64,000 nucleotides of DNA from JAWKTM01 sp041399085 (GTDB lineage: Bacteria > Planctomycetota > Planctomycetia > Pirellulales > Pirellulaceae): the NCBI GenBank assembly GCA_041399085.1, contig JAWKTM010000012.1, positions 62,001 to 126,000 of the forward strand. The letters run 5' to 3'. Within the stretch, counting starts at the first letter, position 1; the number at the start of each line of letters is the position of its first letter. Positions 54,293 through 62,643 of this stretch are shown here, piece by piece. The position numbers were made by a program, and so were the translations under genes. Under the pieces are notes generated by a model. That model was not told the DNA's origin, did no database searches, and worked only from the letters and a program-made list of their open reading frames with translations.

Positions 54293-54811
54293 CTACCGAC
54301 GCTGCTGGTCATAGAGCAACAGCGTGGTAATTGTTTTTGCGTCGCGGATTTCTCCGTCGCGAAGCATTCGCATGGCTTCCGACCAAGCGACGACTTGGTT
54401 TTCGATCAACTCGCCCGGTTCCCTTTCGGGATTGTGGGATGTGAGATCGGAAGCGACGAAGGCGTGCATTCGTTCGTCTAGGATTCCGGGCGAAAGATAG
54501 AACGTGTGGAGTGGCTTCATCTCGCGAGCCACGTAGCCGGTTTCCTCGCGCAGTTCCCGATGTGCCGTTTCGAGCGGCGAATCGGGCGGTTCTAAAGTGC
54601 CGGCTGGCAGTTCTAGTAGAGTCTCGTTGACGGCCGGACGAAAGCTGCGAATCAAACAAACATGGTCTTCGTCAACCATGGGTAGAATGACGACAGCGCC
54701 CGGATGGCGGACGACTTGCCGAGTGTGAATCGAGCCATCCTCTAAGCGTTGTCCAATCTCGACGACGCGAAATCGCGCCGCCGTTAATAGCAATCTTTCC
54801 TGGTCGCTCAT
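54293..54811 (-). CDS. Nudix hydrolase, ADP-ribose pyrophosphatase type
   Basis: The 172-residue protein has the Nudix box near its middle: GTLEPPDSPLETAHRELREE, then TGYVA. The first acidic position of the box is Asp where most members have Glu. The beta-strand context (VVRHPGAVVILPMVDEDHVC, IRSFRPAVNETLLELPAG) fits the ADP-ribose pyrophosphatase group. ATG 54811 is preferred to the GTG at 54820. It begins 14 bases after the stop of the sulfatase, so they may share a transcript. Confidence 0.9.
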   Translation of the reverse strand: MSDQERLLLTAARFRVVEIGQRLEDGSIHTRQVVRHPGAVVILPMVDEDHVCLIRSFRPAVNETLLELPAGTLEPPDSPLETAHRELREETGYVAREMKPLHTFYLSPGILDERMHAFVASDLTSHNPEREPGELIENQVVAWSEAMRMLRDGEIRDAKTITTLLLYDQQRR

Positions 54812-54825
54812 CGTACTCACACTTC

Positions 54826-56703
54826 CTACTTGGATGCGCCGGCACTTAAGTCTTCGATCAGGCGCGGCACATAGCTGCCTAAGCGACCTTCCGTTCCGGC
54901 CTTCTTCCGTGGCAATTCACTGACTTGCCCCAGGATTGGCGTCGCCTTATCCCCGAGCGCGTCGATGGCATTCAAAGCCAGCATCGAGACATACAAACTG
55001 TTGTGGTCCATGTTGGCTGTCTTCAGCAATACGGGCAAGACTTGTTTGACATCGCTGGCCGAGCCGTATCGACCTAGCGCTTCGGCCGCGATGATTTGCA
55101 CGCTGGGGGATTCATCGTCGAGCGCGTTGCGTAGTGCATCGGGCGCCGCGATCACGCCAGCTTCGCGTCGCATCAGCAAACCCAAGGCGGCCCAGTATCG
55201 CACGGCGCTGTCCTCGGCCCGCAAACCAGCCACTAGTTTCGGCGTTGCGGTGGGCTCCAACATCGAAGCTAGTTCGGCCATTTCCATGATGGACTTCATC
55301 GGATAGCGGCTGGGATCGTGTCCCATCTCATAAGGCGAATCGTCGCCAGCGCGGCGGTGGATCTCATCTTCCGGCAAAAATCCGATGTCGCGAATATCAC
55401 GAGCCCATTGCTGTTGGGCCATTCGCAAACGTTGGCGAACGTCTTGGTGTTCGGGCGAATTCGCCAGGTTATTCACTTCGTCGGGATCGTTTCGCAGGTC
55501 GTACAACTCCTCGGGCGGTTTGGTGCGCCAGAAGTGCGATTGAGCTTCGTTCAGCTTGCCTTCGTCAAACAATCGTTTCCAGACTTGCGTGGTCGGCGTT
55601 TGAAACATGTAGTCGATATGTTGACCATAAACCTTGTGAGGCATGTACTGCCGAATATAAACATAGCGGCCATCCGTCACGCTGCGCACCAAGTCATAGC
55701 GTTCGTCCATCCGGCCGCGAAAACCGAACATATATTGCGGCGGGTCGGTTTGATGGGATCCCATAAAGGCATGGCCTTGCATATGATCCGGCGGTTGCAC
55801 GCCAGCCAGACTGAGCACGGTCGGCGCTAAATCTACGAAGCTGACCAGTCGTTCCGATTTGCCGCCAGTCTCATATTCGCGAGGGGCCAGCCGCTGAAAC
55901 TTGGGCGGCACATGCACAATCATGGGGACGTGCAGACCGCTGTTGTATGGCCAACGTTTATTACGTGGCATGCCCGAGCCATGGTCGCCGTAGTAGAAAA
56001 TAATGGTGCTGTCGGCCAAGCCATCCTTTTCGAGTTCGGCCAATACGCGGCCGCATTGTTGGTCCATCTCGGTGAGCTTGTCATAATACTGAGCCCAATC
56101 CCGGCGAACTTCGGGCGTATCGGGATGATAGGCCGGCACGCGTACCTTCGCCGGATCGTGGACCGGCGTATGGGGCCGTTTGCGAAGCTGGCTCTCGTGG
56201 CTGACCGTGAAATTAAAGATGGCAAAAAATGGTTGGCCCGGCTTGCGATTCCGCCAGTGGGCCTTGCCGCTGGATTCGTCCCACACGCCCGCTGGCTTTT
56301 GCAGGTTGTAATCTTCCTTGCTGTTATTCGTGCAGTAATATCCGGCTTCGCGTAGATATTGCGGATACATTTTCATCGAGTCCGGCAGGCGAGTCATGCT
56401 GCGCATGTGTTCGGCGCCGGTACAGGGCGGATAGAGGCCCGAGATAATGGTGGTTCGCGCGGGAGCACAGACTGGCGCGTTGGACCAGGCATGCAGATAG
56501 ATCATGCCTCGTGAGGCCAGTCGATCGAGGTTCGGAGTGTCGGCGTATTGGTCGCCATAACAGCCCAGATGCGGGCCGTTGTCTTCGCTGGTAATCCACA
56601 GGATGTTCGGTTGCTCGGGCGAGTCGGCCGCGTGGCTAACAGACGCAAAGGCTGTGGCGAAGGCGGTGAAAGACGTAAGGAAAATGCTGAGCCAGGATTT
56701 CAT
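54826..56703 (-). CDS. Secreted sulfatase with C-terminal HEAT-like helical repeats
   Basis: About 625 residues. Signal peptide (WLSIFLTSFTAFATAFASVS) and metal site PNILWITSEDNGPHLGCYGD. The formylglycine motif is CAPAR in APVCAPARTTIISGLYP, followed by FNFTVSHESQLRKRPHTPVH, FYYGDHGSGMPRNKRWPYNS and DLAPTVLSLAGVQPPDHM. After about residue 490 the fold changes to HEAT/armadillo-like helices (DSAVRYWAALGLLMRREAGV, SPSVQIIAAEALGRYGSASD, NSLYVSMLALNAIDALGDKA). This heparan-sulfatase-like subfamily with a repeat tail occurs in planctomycetes and Bacteroidetes. Substrate is unknown. Confidence 0.93.
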   Translation of the reverse strand: MKSWLSIFLTSFTAFATAFASVSHAADSPEQPNILWITSEDNGPHLGCYGDQYADTPNLDRLASRGMIYLHAWSNAPVCAPARTTIISGLYPPCTGAEHMRSMTRLPDSMKMYPQYLREAGYYCTNNSKEDYNLQKPAGVWDESSGKAHWRNRKPGQPFFAIFNFTVSHESQLRKRPHTPVHDPAKVRVPAYHPDTPEVRRDWAQYYDKLTEMDQQCGRVLAELEKDGLADSTIIFYYGDHGSGMPRNKRWPYNSGLHVPMIVHVPPKFQRLAPREYETGGKSERLVSFVDLAPTVLSLAGVQPPDHMQGHAFMGSHQTDPPQYMFGFRGRMDERYDLVRSVTDGRYVYIRQYMPHKVYGQHIDYMFQTPTTQVWKRLFDEGKLNEAQSHFWRTKPPEELYDLRNDPDEVNNLANSPEHQDVRQRLRMAQQQWARDIRDIGFLPEDEIHRRAGDDSPYEMGHDPSRYPMKSIMEMAELASMLEPTATPKLVAGLRAEDSAVRYWAALGLLMRREAGVIAAPDALRNALDDESPSVQIIAAEALGRYGSASDVKQVLPVLLKTANMDHNSLYVSMLALNAIDALGDKATPILGQVSELPRKKAGTEGRLGSYVPRLIEDLSAGASK

Positions 56704-56966
56704 AACGCGATCGTTTTCTCGATGGGAGAGGGCGAACGGGGGCTCGTCGCGGAACGTGCGACGGCCGGAGAAACAGCGTGGCTCACTGTAATCGAACGGG
56801 CAAGACGGCTCAAATCGTCGGCGGTGGTCGCGCGGGCTTGGGGTGAGCAGCGAACTGGACTGTCGAAACGCGGAGTGAGCCGACGAGAAAGCTCGAACCG
56901 TGTGGAGCGGGGCGAAGAGAAAGCTCCGACAAGGCGGAGCACTCCAAAGGGGAGAGGCCGTTGCAG

Positions 56967-58139
56967 CTAGGCGGTGGCCATTGCGGGTGTTGGTCGCAAT
57001 CGTGATTTTGGCAGCGGGCGGTTTAGGGCGATGGCCAATGGCACGAACACGAATAGCGGGAACCAGGCGCCTTGCACGGGGCTGAGCCAGTAGCCGTTGG
57101 CAGCCAAAGTTTGGCAGGCGAGCGTTACCAGAAAGTAGGCCACGACCACCAACAGACATTGCCCGGCCACGGCGAAGATGTTGCGATGCTGACGTGTCAA
57201 AACCAGTGGCAGCCCCAACAACAGCAGCGTGAGGTCAACGAGCGGTTGTACGAACCGCTTGTGAATCGTTACGTAAACCTCCGGCCCGAATTCGATGCTG
57301 CTGTTTCGCAGCGCGGCGATTAACTGCGAGGTCGATGAATACTCGGCCCAGGTCGTTCCGGAGCCGATGTGCTCGAATGAGATGTCCGTCGCGAGAAAAC
57401 ACTGCGTGGGCTCCAGCCAATTCTGATCGCGAGGGCTGAAGAGCACGGGCCGCTCGCCCACCTTGCCCGTTTCCAACTCGGCGAAATTCGCGGGCTGTTT
57501 GACATCGATCAACAGGTAGCCGGCCGGATGATTTTGATCGGCGGGCAAGTAGCGAGCCGTTTCGGCGGAGACTTGGCGGCCGAAGTCACCGACGCGCGTA
57601 TGCAGCCGCAGCGTCGGCTGGACAATCGCTTGCTGGGCGGCCACCACATTCAATCCAGAAATCAGCAAGTGATTCCGTTGGTCATAGCAGGGTTTCATCG
57701 GTGAAGGATTTTCGCCTTTCCAGTTCTGTGCATTGCGGCTCAGCTTGTCGCGATAGTTGGGCAACATCAGTTCGCGATTCGCCGCAGCCAACAGCGCGAT
57801 CGCCAGCGACGCGAAAACCAGCGGCTTGGCGACTCGTTGTTCGGGAATGCCAGCCGCCAGCAAGGCGGTCATTTCATTGGTGCGTTGTAGCCACGCGATT
57901 GAGAACACGGCCGCCAGCAGGCAGAACAACGCGTTTGTCCGGTCGAAGAAGGCGAGAATCCTCGCACCGTAGTATTCGAGCAGCACTTGCCCGATCCCGC
58001 CGCCTTCCTTTCCGTACTGAGCGAACTCGGTGAAATTGGAAAACACGTCGATCACCATCGTCAGGCCGGAAATGCTGATGAATAAAATGATCAGCACTTT
58101 GACGAAGAACCGCAGCAGATAACGATCGAACCGCGTCAT
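56967..58139 (-). CDS. LptF/LptG family LPS export permease
   Basis: The 390-residue protein has the family layout of six membrane helices, three on each side of a large periplasmic beta-jellyroll domain. N-terminal: FDRYLLRFFVKVLIILFISI, then IAWLQRTNEMTALLAAGIPE with the coupling helix. C-terminal: VTIHKRFVQPLVDLTLLLLG, LPLVLTR, and GYWLSPVQGAWFPLFVFVPL. With LptB it extracts LPS from the inner membrane and hands it to LptC and LptA. AAAGGA precedes the ATG at 58139. Only one permease is seen here; a second would be expected elsewhere. Confidence 0.9.
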   Translation of the reverse strand: MTRFDRYLLRFFVKVLIILFISISGLTMVIDVFSNFTEFAQYGKEGGGIGQVLLEYYGARILAFFDRTNALFCLLAAVFSIAWLQRTNEMTALLAAGIPEQRVAKPLVFASLAIALLAAANRELMLPNYRDKLSRNAQNWKGENPSPMKPCYDQRNHLLISGLNVVAAQQAIVQPTLRLHTRVGDFGRQVSAETARYLPADQNHPAGYLLIDVKQPANFAELETGKVGERPVLFSPRDQNWLEPTQCFLATDISFEHIGSGTTWAEYSSTSQLIAALRNSSIEFGPEVYVTIHKRFVQPLVDLTLLLLGLPLVLTRQHRNIFAVAGQCLLVVVAYFLVTLACQTLAANGYWLSPVQGAWFPLFVFVPLAIALNRPLPKSRLRPTPAMATA

Positions 58140-58170
58140 GGGAATCCTTTCACTCGACACTTGCCGCGCG

Positions 58171-59447
58171 TTACATCACGTCGCGGATCGCTTCGGCCAG
58201 CAGCCGAATGCCTTCGCGAATGTTGTCCGGCGTCTGTACGCCGAAACTCAATCGCATCGTGTTGCGTCGCACCGGCTCGCCTTCCGCCGGAAACGCATAC
58301 TGGCCGGGAACATAGAACATTCCGCGTTGGATGGCCACATCGAACAAGCGACCGGCCGGCCCCGTGTCGATCGACTCGGGCAATTCGGCCCACACATACA
58401 GGCCGCCGTTGGGGCGACGCCAATCGACGCCGGCAAGCGGCGAGAGAAACTCGTCGGCCGCCGCTAGCATCGCGTCCAGTTTGCGCCGATAGCTGGCTCG
58501 CACCTGTTCGATATGCGCCCGGTAGACCCCCATTTCCAAGACGCGTCGCATCAGATGCTGATTCAAATGGGGCGAGCCGAAGTCGACGTTCCCTTTTGAT
58601 TGCAGATCGGTTCGACCAAACCTCGTGGCAGCACGCCCCAGCCGACTCGGACGCCCGGCGCGTAGGATTTCGAGAAGGTCCCGGTCACGATCACTGTGTC
58701 GCCGGTTTCGTCGACGGCTTTCATCGACGGAATGTCCTCGCCCGCATATCGCAGCTCGCGATAGGCGTCGTCGGAAATGACGTGAATCTTGCGGCGGCTG
58801 GACCAGCGATTGGCGATTTCGACCACGCGGGCCCGACGTTCGAGCGACATCGTCACGCCGCGCGGATTGTCGAAATACGGAACGACGTAGATCGCCGCGA
58901 TCCGATCCAACTCGCCCACGCGCCGCAGATGCTCGAAGTGTTCCTCCAGCGATTCGGGAATGATGCCGTCGTCATCCACGGCCACGCCGATCGAACGAGC
59001 TCCGATGTTGGTCAACATCCCGGTAAATACGAAGTAGGTCGGCGAAGCACATAGCACGATATCGCCAGGGTTCAGCAGCGTTTCGCAGATCAGATGTAGC
59101 AGTTGATTGCTGCCAGCGGTCAACACCACTTGCTCGGCCGAGAGATCGCCGCGCTGTCCGTCGAGATCGCGTTCAACGAGTTCTTCCAGCAGGTATTCGC
59201 GTAGCAGCGGATCACCCGCCGTGGTGCCGTATTGCAGGATTCGCCGAGCTTCGCTGTCGCTGGCCAGCAGATCGTGCAGCACATCGCGAGTTACTTCGAC
59301 CGGCAGCGATGTCGGATCGACGAACCCAGCGGCCAAAGAAATCAAATCCGGATTCGTCAAAGCCCGCGACATCAGATCGCTTATCGGCTGTCCTTCGGCC
59401 CACAGAGATCGCTGACTCAAAACCAATTCGCTGGACAGAACGGACAT
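58171..59447 (-). CDS. PLP-dependent aminotransferase, class I/II (frameshifted)
   Basis: A 2-aminoadipate/KdsB-family-like fold I aminotransferase of about 425 residues. Visible are LISLAAGFVDPTSLPVEVTR, LQYGTTAGDPLLREYLLEEL, VVLTAGSNQLLHLICETLLN, PYFDNPRGVTMSLERRARVV, VISDDAYRELRYAG and the PLP lysine in VTGTFSKSYAPGVRVGWG. One base is missing near 58590 (CAATCAAAAGGGAACG context), after which the protein continues in another frame as LNQHLMRRVLEMGVYRAHIE, then WRRPNGGLYVWAELPES and RRNTMRLSFGVQTPDNIREG. Substrate is not deducible. The gene stop lies 31 bases before the LptF/G start. Confidence 0.88.
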
Positions 59448-59575
59448 GCCGATTCGCTTTCGTGGTGAAGTAGCTGTACAAATATTGGGGCGTCGAAAGT
59501 GGCTAGTGGCTCGCCAAAGGAGCGTTGGCTTCTGATGTGACTGCTGTATCTTTCGCCGCCGCGTTAAATGTGTGT

Positions 59576-60439
59576 ATGAGTTTCCGCTGTCGAGGCATGA
59601 CGCCAAGTATGTCCGCTGCTGCTGGAAAAACGGAAGCCACGGCCAACTCGGTTGCCGACGCGCATTCTACGCCGGGCCAACCAAATCAGCGACGCGGCGC
59701 TCGGCGATGGAAATTCGATTGGGCGGCCGCGGCCGATTTGCTATATCCGCCGAACTGTCTCGTTTGCCAGCTGCCTGGCCCTACCGTCGACAACATCCTT
59801 GTCTGCCAAGACTGCCGCTCGGCCTGCCGGTTCGCGTCCCCCGCCTGCGTTCGGTGTGGACTGCCGCTGCCAGTCGGTCTTCCGCCCGGCGGCGACTGCG
59901 CGAGTTGTCAACGGTTGAAGTGGCGAATTCAACGCGTGATGCCTTTCGGACTCTACCGCGATCGGCTGAAGCAAGTCGTGCTGCAAATGAAGCACGCCGC
60001 TCAAGAGCCTTTGTCGTTGGCGATGGGGCGGTTGTTCGCCGAGGTCTTGGCCGATCAGTTGGCCGACGACGCGCCGCCCGATTTCGTCGTTCCGATCCCC
60101 AGTCACTGGAGTCGACGTTGGTCGCGAGGAACGAATCCCGCGATGTTGCTGGCGGAATCGATCGCGCGGGTTCGGCGGTGGAATCTGGCTGAACGCATTC
60201 TGCTGGCCAACCGGCGCACAATGAAGCAGGGGACGCTTACTCCGGCCGAGCGACGGCGGAATGTGTTGCGGGCCTTCCGCGTTTCTGAGAGCTACGATAT
60301 CAAGGACGCGCGCGTGCTGGTGGTCGACGATGTGATGACGACCGGCGCGACGGCCAACGAAGCGGCTCGCGTATTGCGGCGGGCGGGAGCGAGCCATGTT
60401 TCCGTGGCCGTGCTGGCTCGAGCCACCGGCGACGCATGA
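59576..60439 (+). CDS. ComF-family phosphoribosyltransferase-like protein
   Basis: About 287 residues with the double zinc-finger N-terminus of ComF (NCLVCQ, VCQDCRSAC, CVRCGLPLP, CASCQ) and a PRTase domain: FVVPIPSHWSRRWSRGTNPA, LANRRTMKQGTLTPAERRRN and the PRPP loop VLVVDDVMTTGATANEA. ComF proteins are needed for single-strand DNA uptake in transformation. With comM in the same window, a competence function is possible. The start is uncertain: ATGs at 59576, 59597 and 59609 are in frame and none has a good ribosome site. Confidence 0.9.
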   Translation: MSFRCRGMTPSMSAAAGKTEATANSVADAHSTPGQPNQRRGARRWKFDWAAAADLLYPPNCLVCQLPGPTVDNILVCQDCRSACRFASPACVRCGLPLPVGLPPGGDCASCQRLKWRIQRVMPFGLYRDRLKQVVLQMKHAAQEPLSLAMGRLFAEVLADQLADDAPPDFVVPIPSHWSRRWSRGTNPAMLLAESIARVRRWNLAERILLANRRTMKQGTLTPAERRRNVLRAFRVSESYDIKDARVLVVDDVMTTGATANEAARVLRRAGASHVSVAVLARATGDA

Positions 60440-60550
60440 GCTCGAAACCCGAACGCAATCCACGACAACCGGCGTCTCGCTTTCGCGGCTTGTCGTGTAC
60501 CATTCGTCGCGGCGGCGTCCGCGCCACTCACGATACCCCGATCGTTCCCT

Positions 60551-61654
60551 ATGACTGAAACGCACACCACGCACGAACCGCAGCCACCGAATAAGAAACA
60601 GCATCCGTTTCGCCGCGCCGTGCTGCGCGGATTGGCGATCGTGATGCCGCCGTTGTTGACGATTGTGTTGTTCATTTGGGCTTGGAACACGATCGAAACA
60701 TATGTGTTCCTGCCGCTAGAAGCCACGGCTCGATACGCCACGGTGTGGACGATTTGGGACGTCCGCGAAAACGTGCCCGACGGTGTGGAAGTCACCGAGC
60801 GACAAGGGCATCAGTACTTTACGGCCGGCGACACAACTTACGTGCAGCTAGTCCGCAACAAGCGTTGGATTCCGGCTTACGTCTATCACAATGTCGAAGA
60901 CAACGCGGAGGCTTGGCCGGCGAACCAACCGCCTCCGTCCACTGCCAAGGCTTATTTCCATCAATACGTCCGCAACGAGCTGCTGCCGCGGTCCCGGTTG
61001 ATCCCGCTGTTTCTGGCCCTATTCATAGGCATGCTGTACTTGCTGGGCAAGTTTGTGGCGGCCAACGTGGGGCGGATGATCGTCAGTTGGTTCGACGCGC
61101 TGATTCACCGTCTGCCCGTGATTCGCAATGTGTATTCGTCCGTCAAACAAGTGACGGATTTTGTGTTCGTCGAGCAAGAGATTGAATACACGCGAGTCGT
61201 CGCGATCGAATATCCGCGCAAAGGCATCTGGTCGCTCGGCTTCGTCACCGGCGAAAGCATGCTCGACATCGCCGCGGCGGCCAACGAACCGGTGCTGGCC
61301 GTGTTGATGCCGACCAGTCCGATGCCCGTGACGGGCTTTACGATCACGGTCCGACGCAGCGAAGCGATCGACCTGAATATCACGATCGACCAAGCGATCC
61401 AGTTCATTGTGAGTTGCGGCGTGGTCGTGCCGGCTCATCAGCAGCAGAAGAACAATCGAGTAGCCGCGGAGATCGCCGCCGCCGTTTCGCAGCGAGCGGC
61501 TTTGCAGAACGCCGCGACGCAATCGACCGGAACTGCGGCGACTGGAACCGTCTCGGGCACGTCATCCGAAGCGACGAAACGCAACGGCGTGCCAATGACC
61601 GGCGCGAATCCCCCGGCAACTAAACCTCTGGAGTCGAATCAGGACGATTCATGA
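60551..61654 (+). CDS. DUF502 family membrane protein
   Basis: The 367-residue protein has two membrane helices of the DUF502 pattern (AVLRGLAIVMPPLLTIVLFI and LIPLFLALFIGMLYLLGKFV) with an insertion between them. Then comes the conserved cytoplasmic part (HRLPVIRNVYSSVKQVTDFV, VVAIEYPRKGIWSLGFVTGE, VLAVLMPTSPMPVTGFTITV). A Thr/Ala-rich tail ends the protein. Its stop overlaps the hemC start (ATGA). The function is unknown. Confidence 0.9.
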   Translation: MTETHTTHEPQPPNKKQHPFRRAVLRGLAIVMPPLLTIVLFIWAWNTIETYVFLPLEATARYATVWTIWDVRENVPDGVEVTERQGHQYFTAGDTTYVQLVRNKRWIPAYVYHNVEDNAEAWPANQPPPSTAKAYFHQYVRNELLPRSRLIPLFLALFIGMLYLLGKFVAANVGRMIVSWFDALIHRLPVIRNVYSSVKQVTDFVFVEQEIEYTRVVAIEYPRKGIWSLGFVTGESMLDIAAAANEPVLAVLMPTSPMPVTGFTITVRRSEAIDLNITIDQAIQFIVSCGVVVPAHQQQKNNRVAAEIAAAVSQRAALQNAATQSTGTAATGTVSGTSSEATKRNGVPMTGANPPATKPLESNQDDS

Positions 61655-62622
61655 GCACGCGAACTCGACTGCGTTCGGGAACACGCTCCAGCCCGCTGGC
61701 TCGCTGGCAGGCCGAGTGGGTGGCCGCGCGACTGCGCGGGTGGAAGTGGATGTCGAGTTCGTTTATATCTCGACGCAAGGCGATGTGCGTTCGGGGCCGA
61801 TCAGAGACATTGGCGGCCAAGGCGTATTCACGAAGGAAATTCAACGAGCTTTGCTGGCCAACGAAATCGACTTGGCCGTTCATAGCTTGAAGGATTTGCC
61901 GACCGAACCGGTCGACGGACTGGCAGCTGGCCGCCGTGCCGCCGGAAGTCTGCGGCGACGCGCTCGTGACGAACGACTACGCGAACCTCGACGAATTGCC
62001 AGCAGGAGCTCTCGTCGGCACGGGCAGCTTGCGTCGCCAAGCCCAGTTGTTGCACGCGCGGCCCGATCTTCGCGTGGCCGATATTCGCGGCAACGTCGAA
62101 ACGCGGTTGCGAAAGCTGGACGATGGCGAGTACCAAGCGATCATCTTGGCGGAAGCGGGGCTCACACGATTGGAGCTAACCGAACGCATTCGCCAGACGT
62201 TGCCCAAGTCGACGATGCTGCCAGCGGTTGGGCAAGGCGCTTGGGCCTGGAAACTCGAGCGGACGACACGCGCAGCTGGACGCGCTCGCCGCTGAACGAT
62301 CCGGCGACCCGCAGCGCCGTAATCGCGGAACGGTCGCTGCTGGCCCATTGCGCGGTGGATGTTTGGCTCCGGTCGGCGCGTGGGGTCGATTTGAAAACGA
62401 TCGCTTGCATTTGGATGCCGTGGTGCTCGAAGCCGCGACGGCCGCGAGCGCCTGTTCGTCGCCGATTCGGCTCCAGAATCGCAAGCCGAAGCGTTGGGCC
62501 GCCAGCAGCCGAGGCAGCTTGCTCGAACAAGGCGCGCGGCTCAACTCATCGCCAACTCGCGGCAGAGAACTCCTGAGCTCGCTTGGCGGTTTGTCTACAA
62601 TGTGGCTTGTCCCGTTGTTTGA
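61651..62622 (+). CDS. hemC: Hydroxymethylbilane synthase (several frameshifts)
   Basis: Porphobilinogen deaminase of heme synthesis, which joins four porphobilinogens. Pieces in three frames together make the whole protein: RLRSGTRSSPLARWQAEWVA, then VEVDVEFVYISTQGDVRSGP, FTKEIQRALLANEIDLAVHS, LKDLPTEPVDGL, VTNDYANLDELPAGALVGTG, SLRRQAQLLHARPDLRVADI, RGNVETRLRKLDDGEYQAII, PLNDPATRSAVIAERSLLAH. The dipyrromethane cofactor Cys is in GGCLAPVGAWGRFENDRL, and the end is ELAWRFVYNVACPVV with TGA at 62620-62622. At least five indels occur (near 61738, 61921, 62241, 62348 and 62430-62520), mostly one lost or gained base in short runs. I read this as sequence error in an essential gene. Confidence 0.88.
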
Positions 62623-62643
62623 CTTCCGCGCCCAGGAGTAGTG

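Noticed and set aside
61651..62622. hemC as a true pseudogene
   Set aside because: Every part of the protein, including the cofactor Cys loop, is preserved in some frame, the coupling with DUF502 is intact, and many other essential genes here show the same kind of indel.
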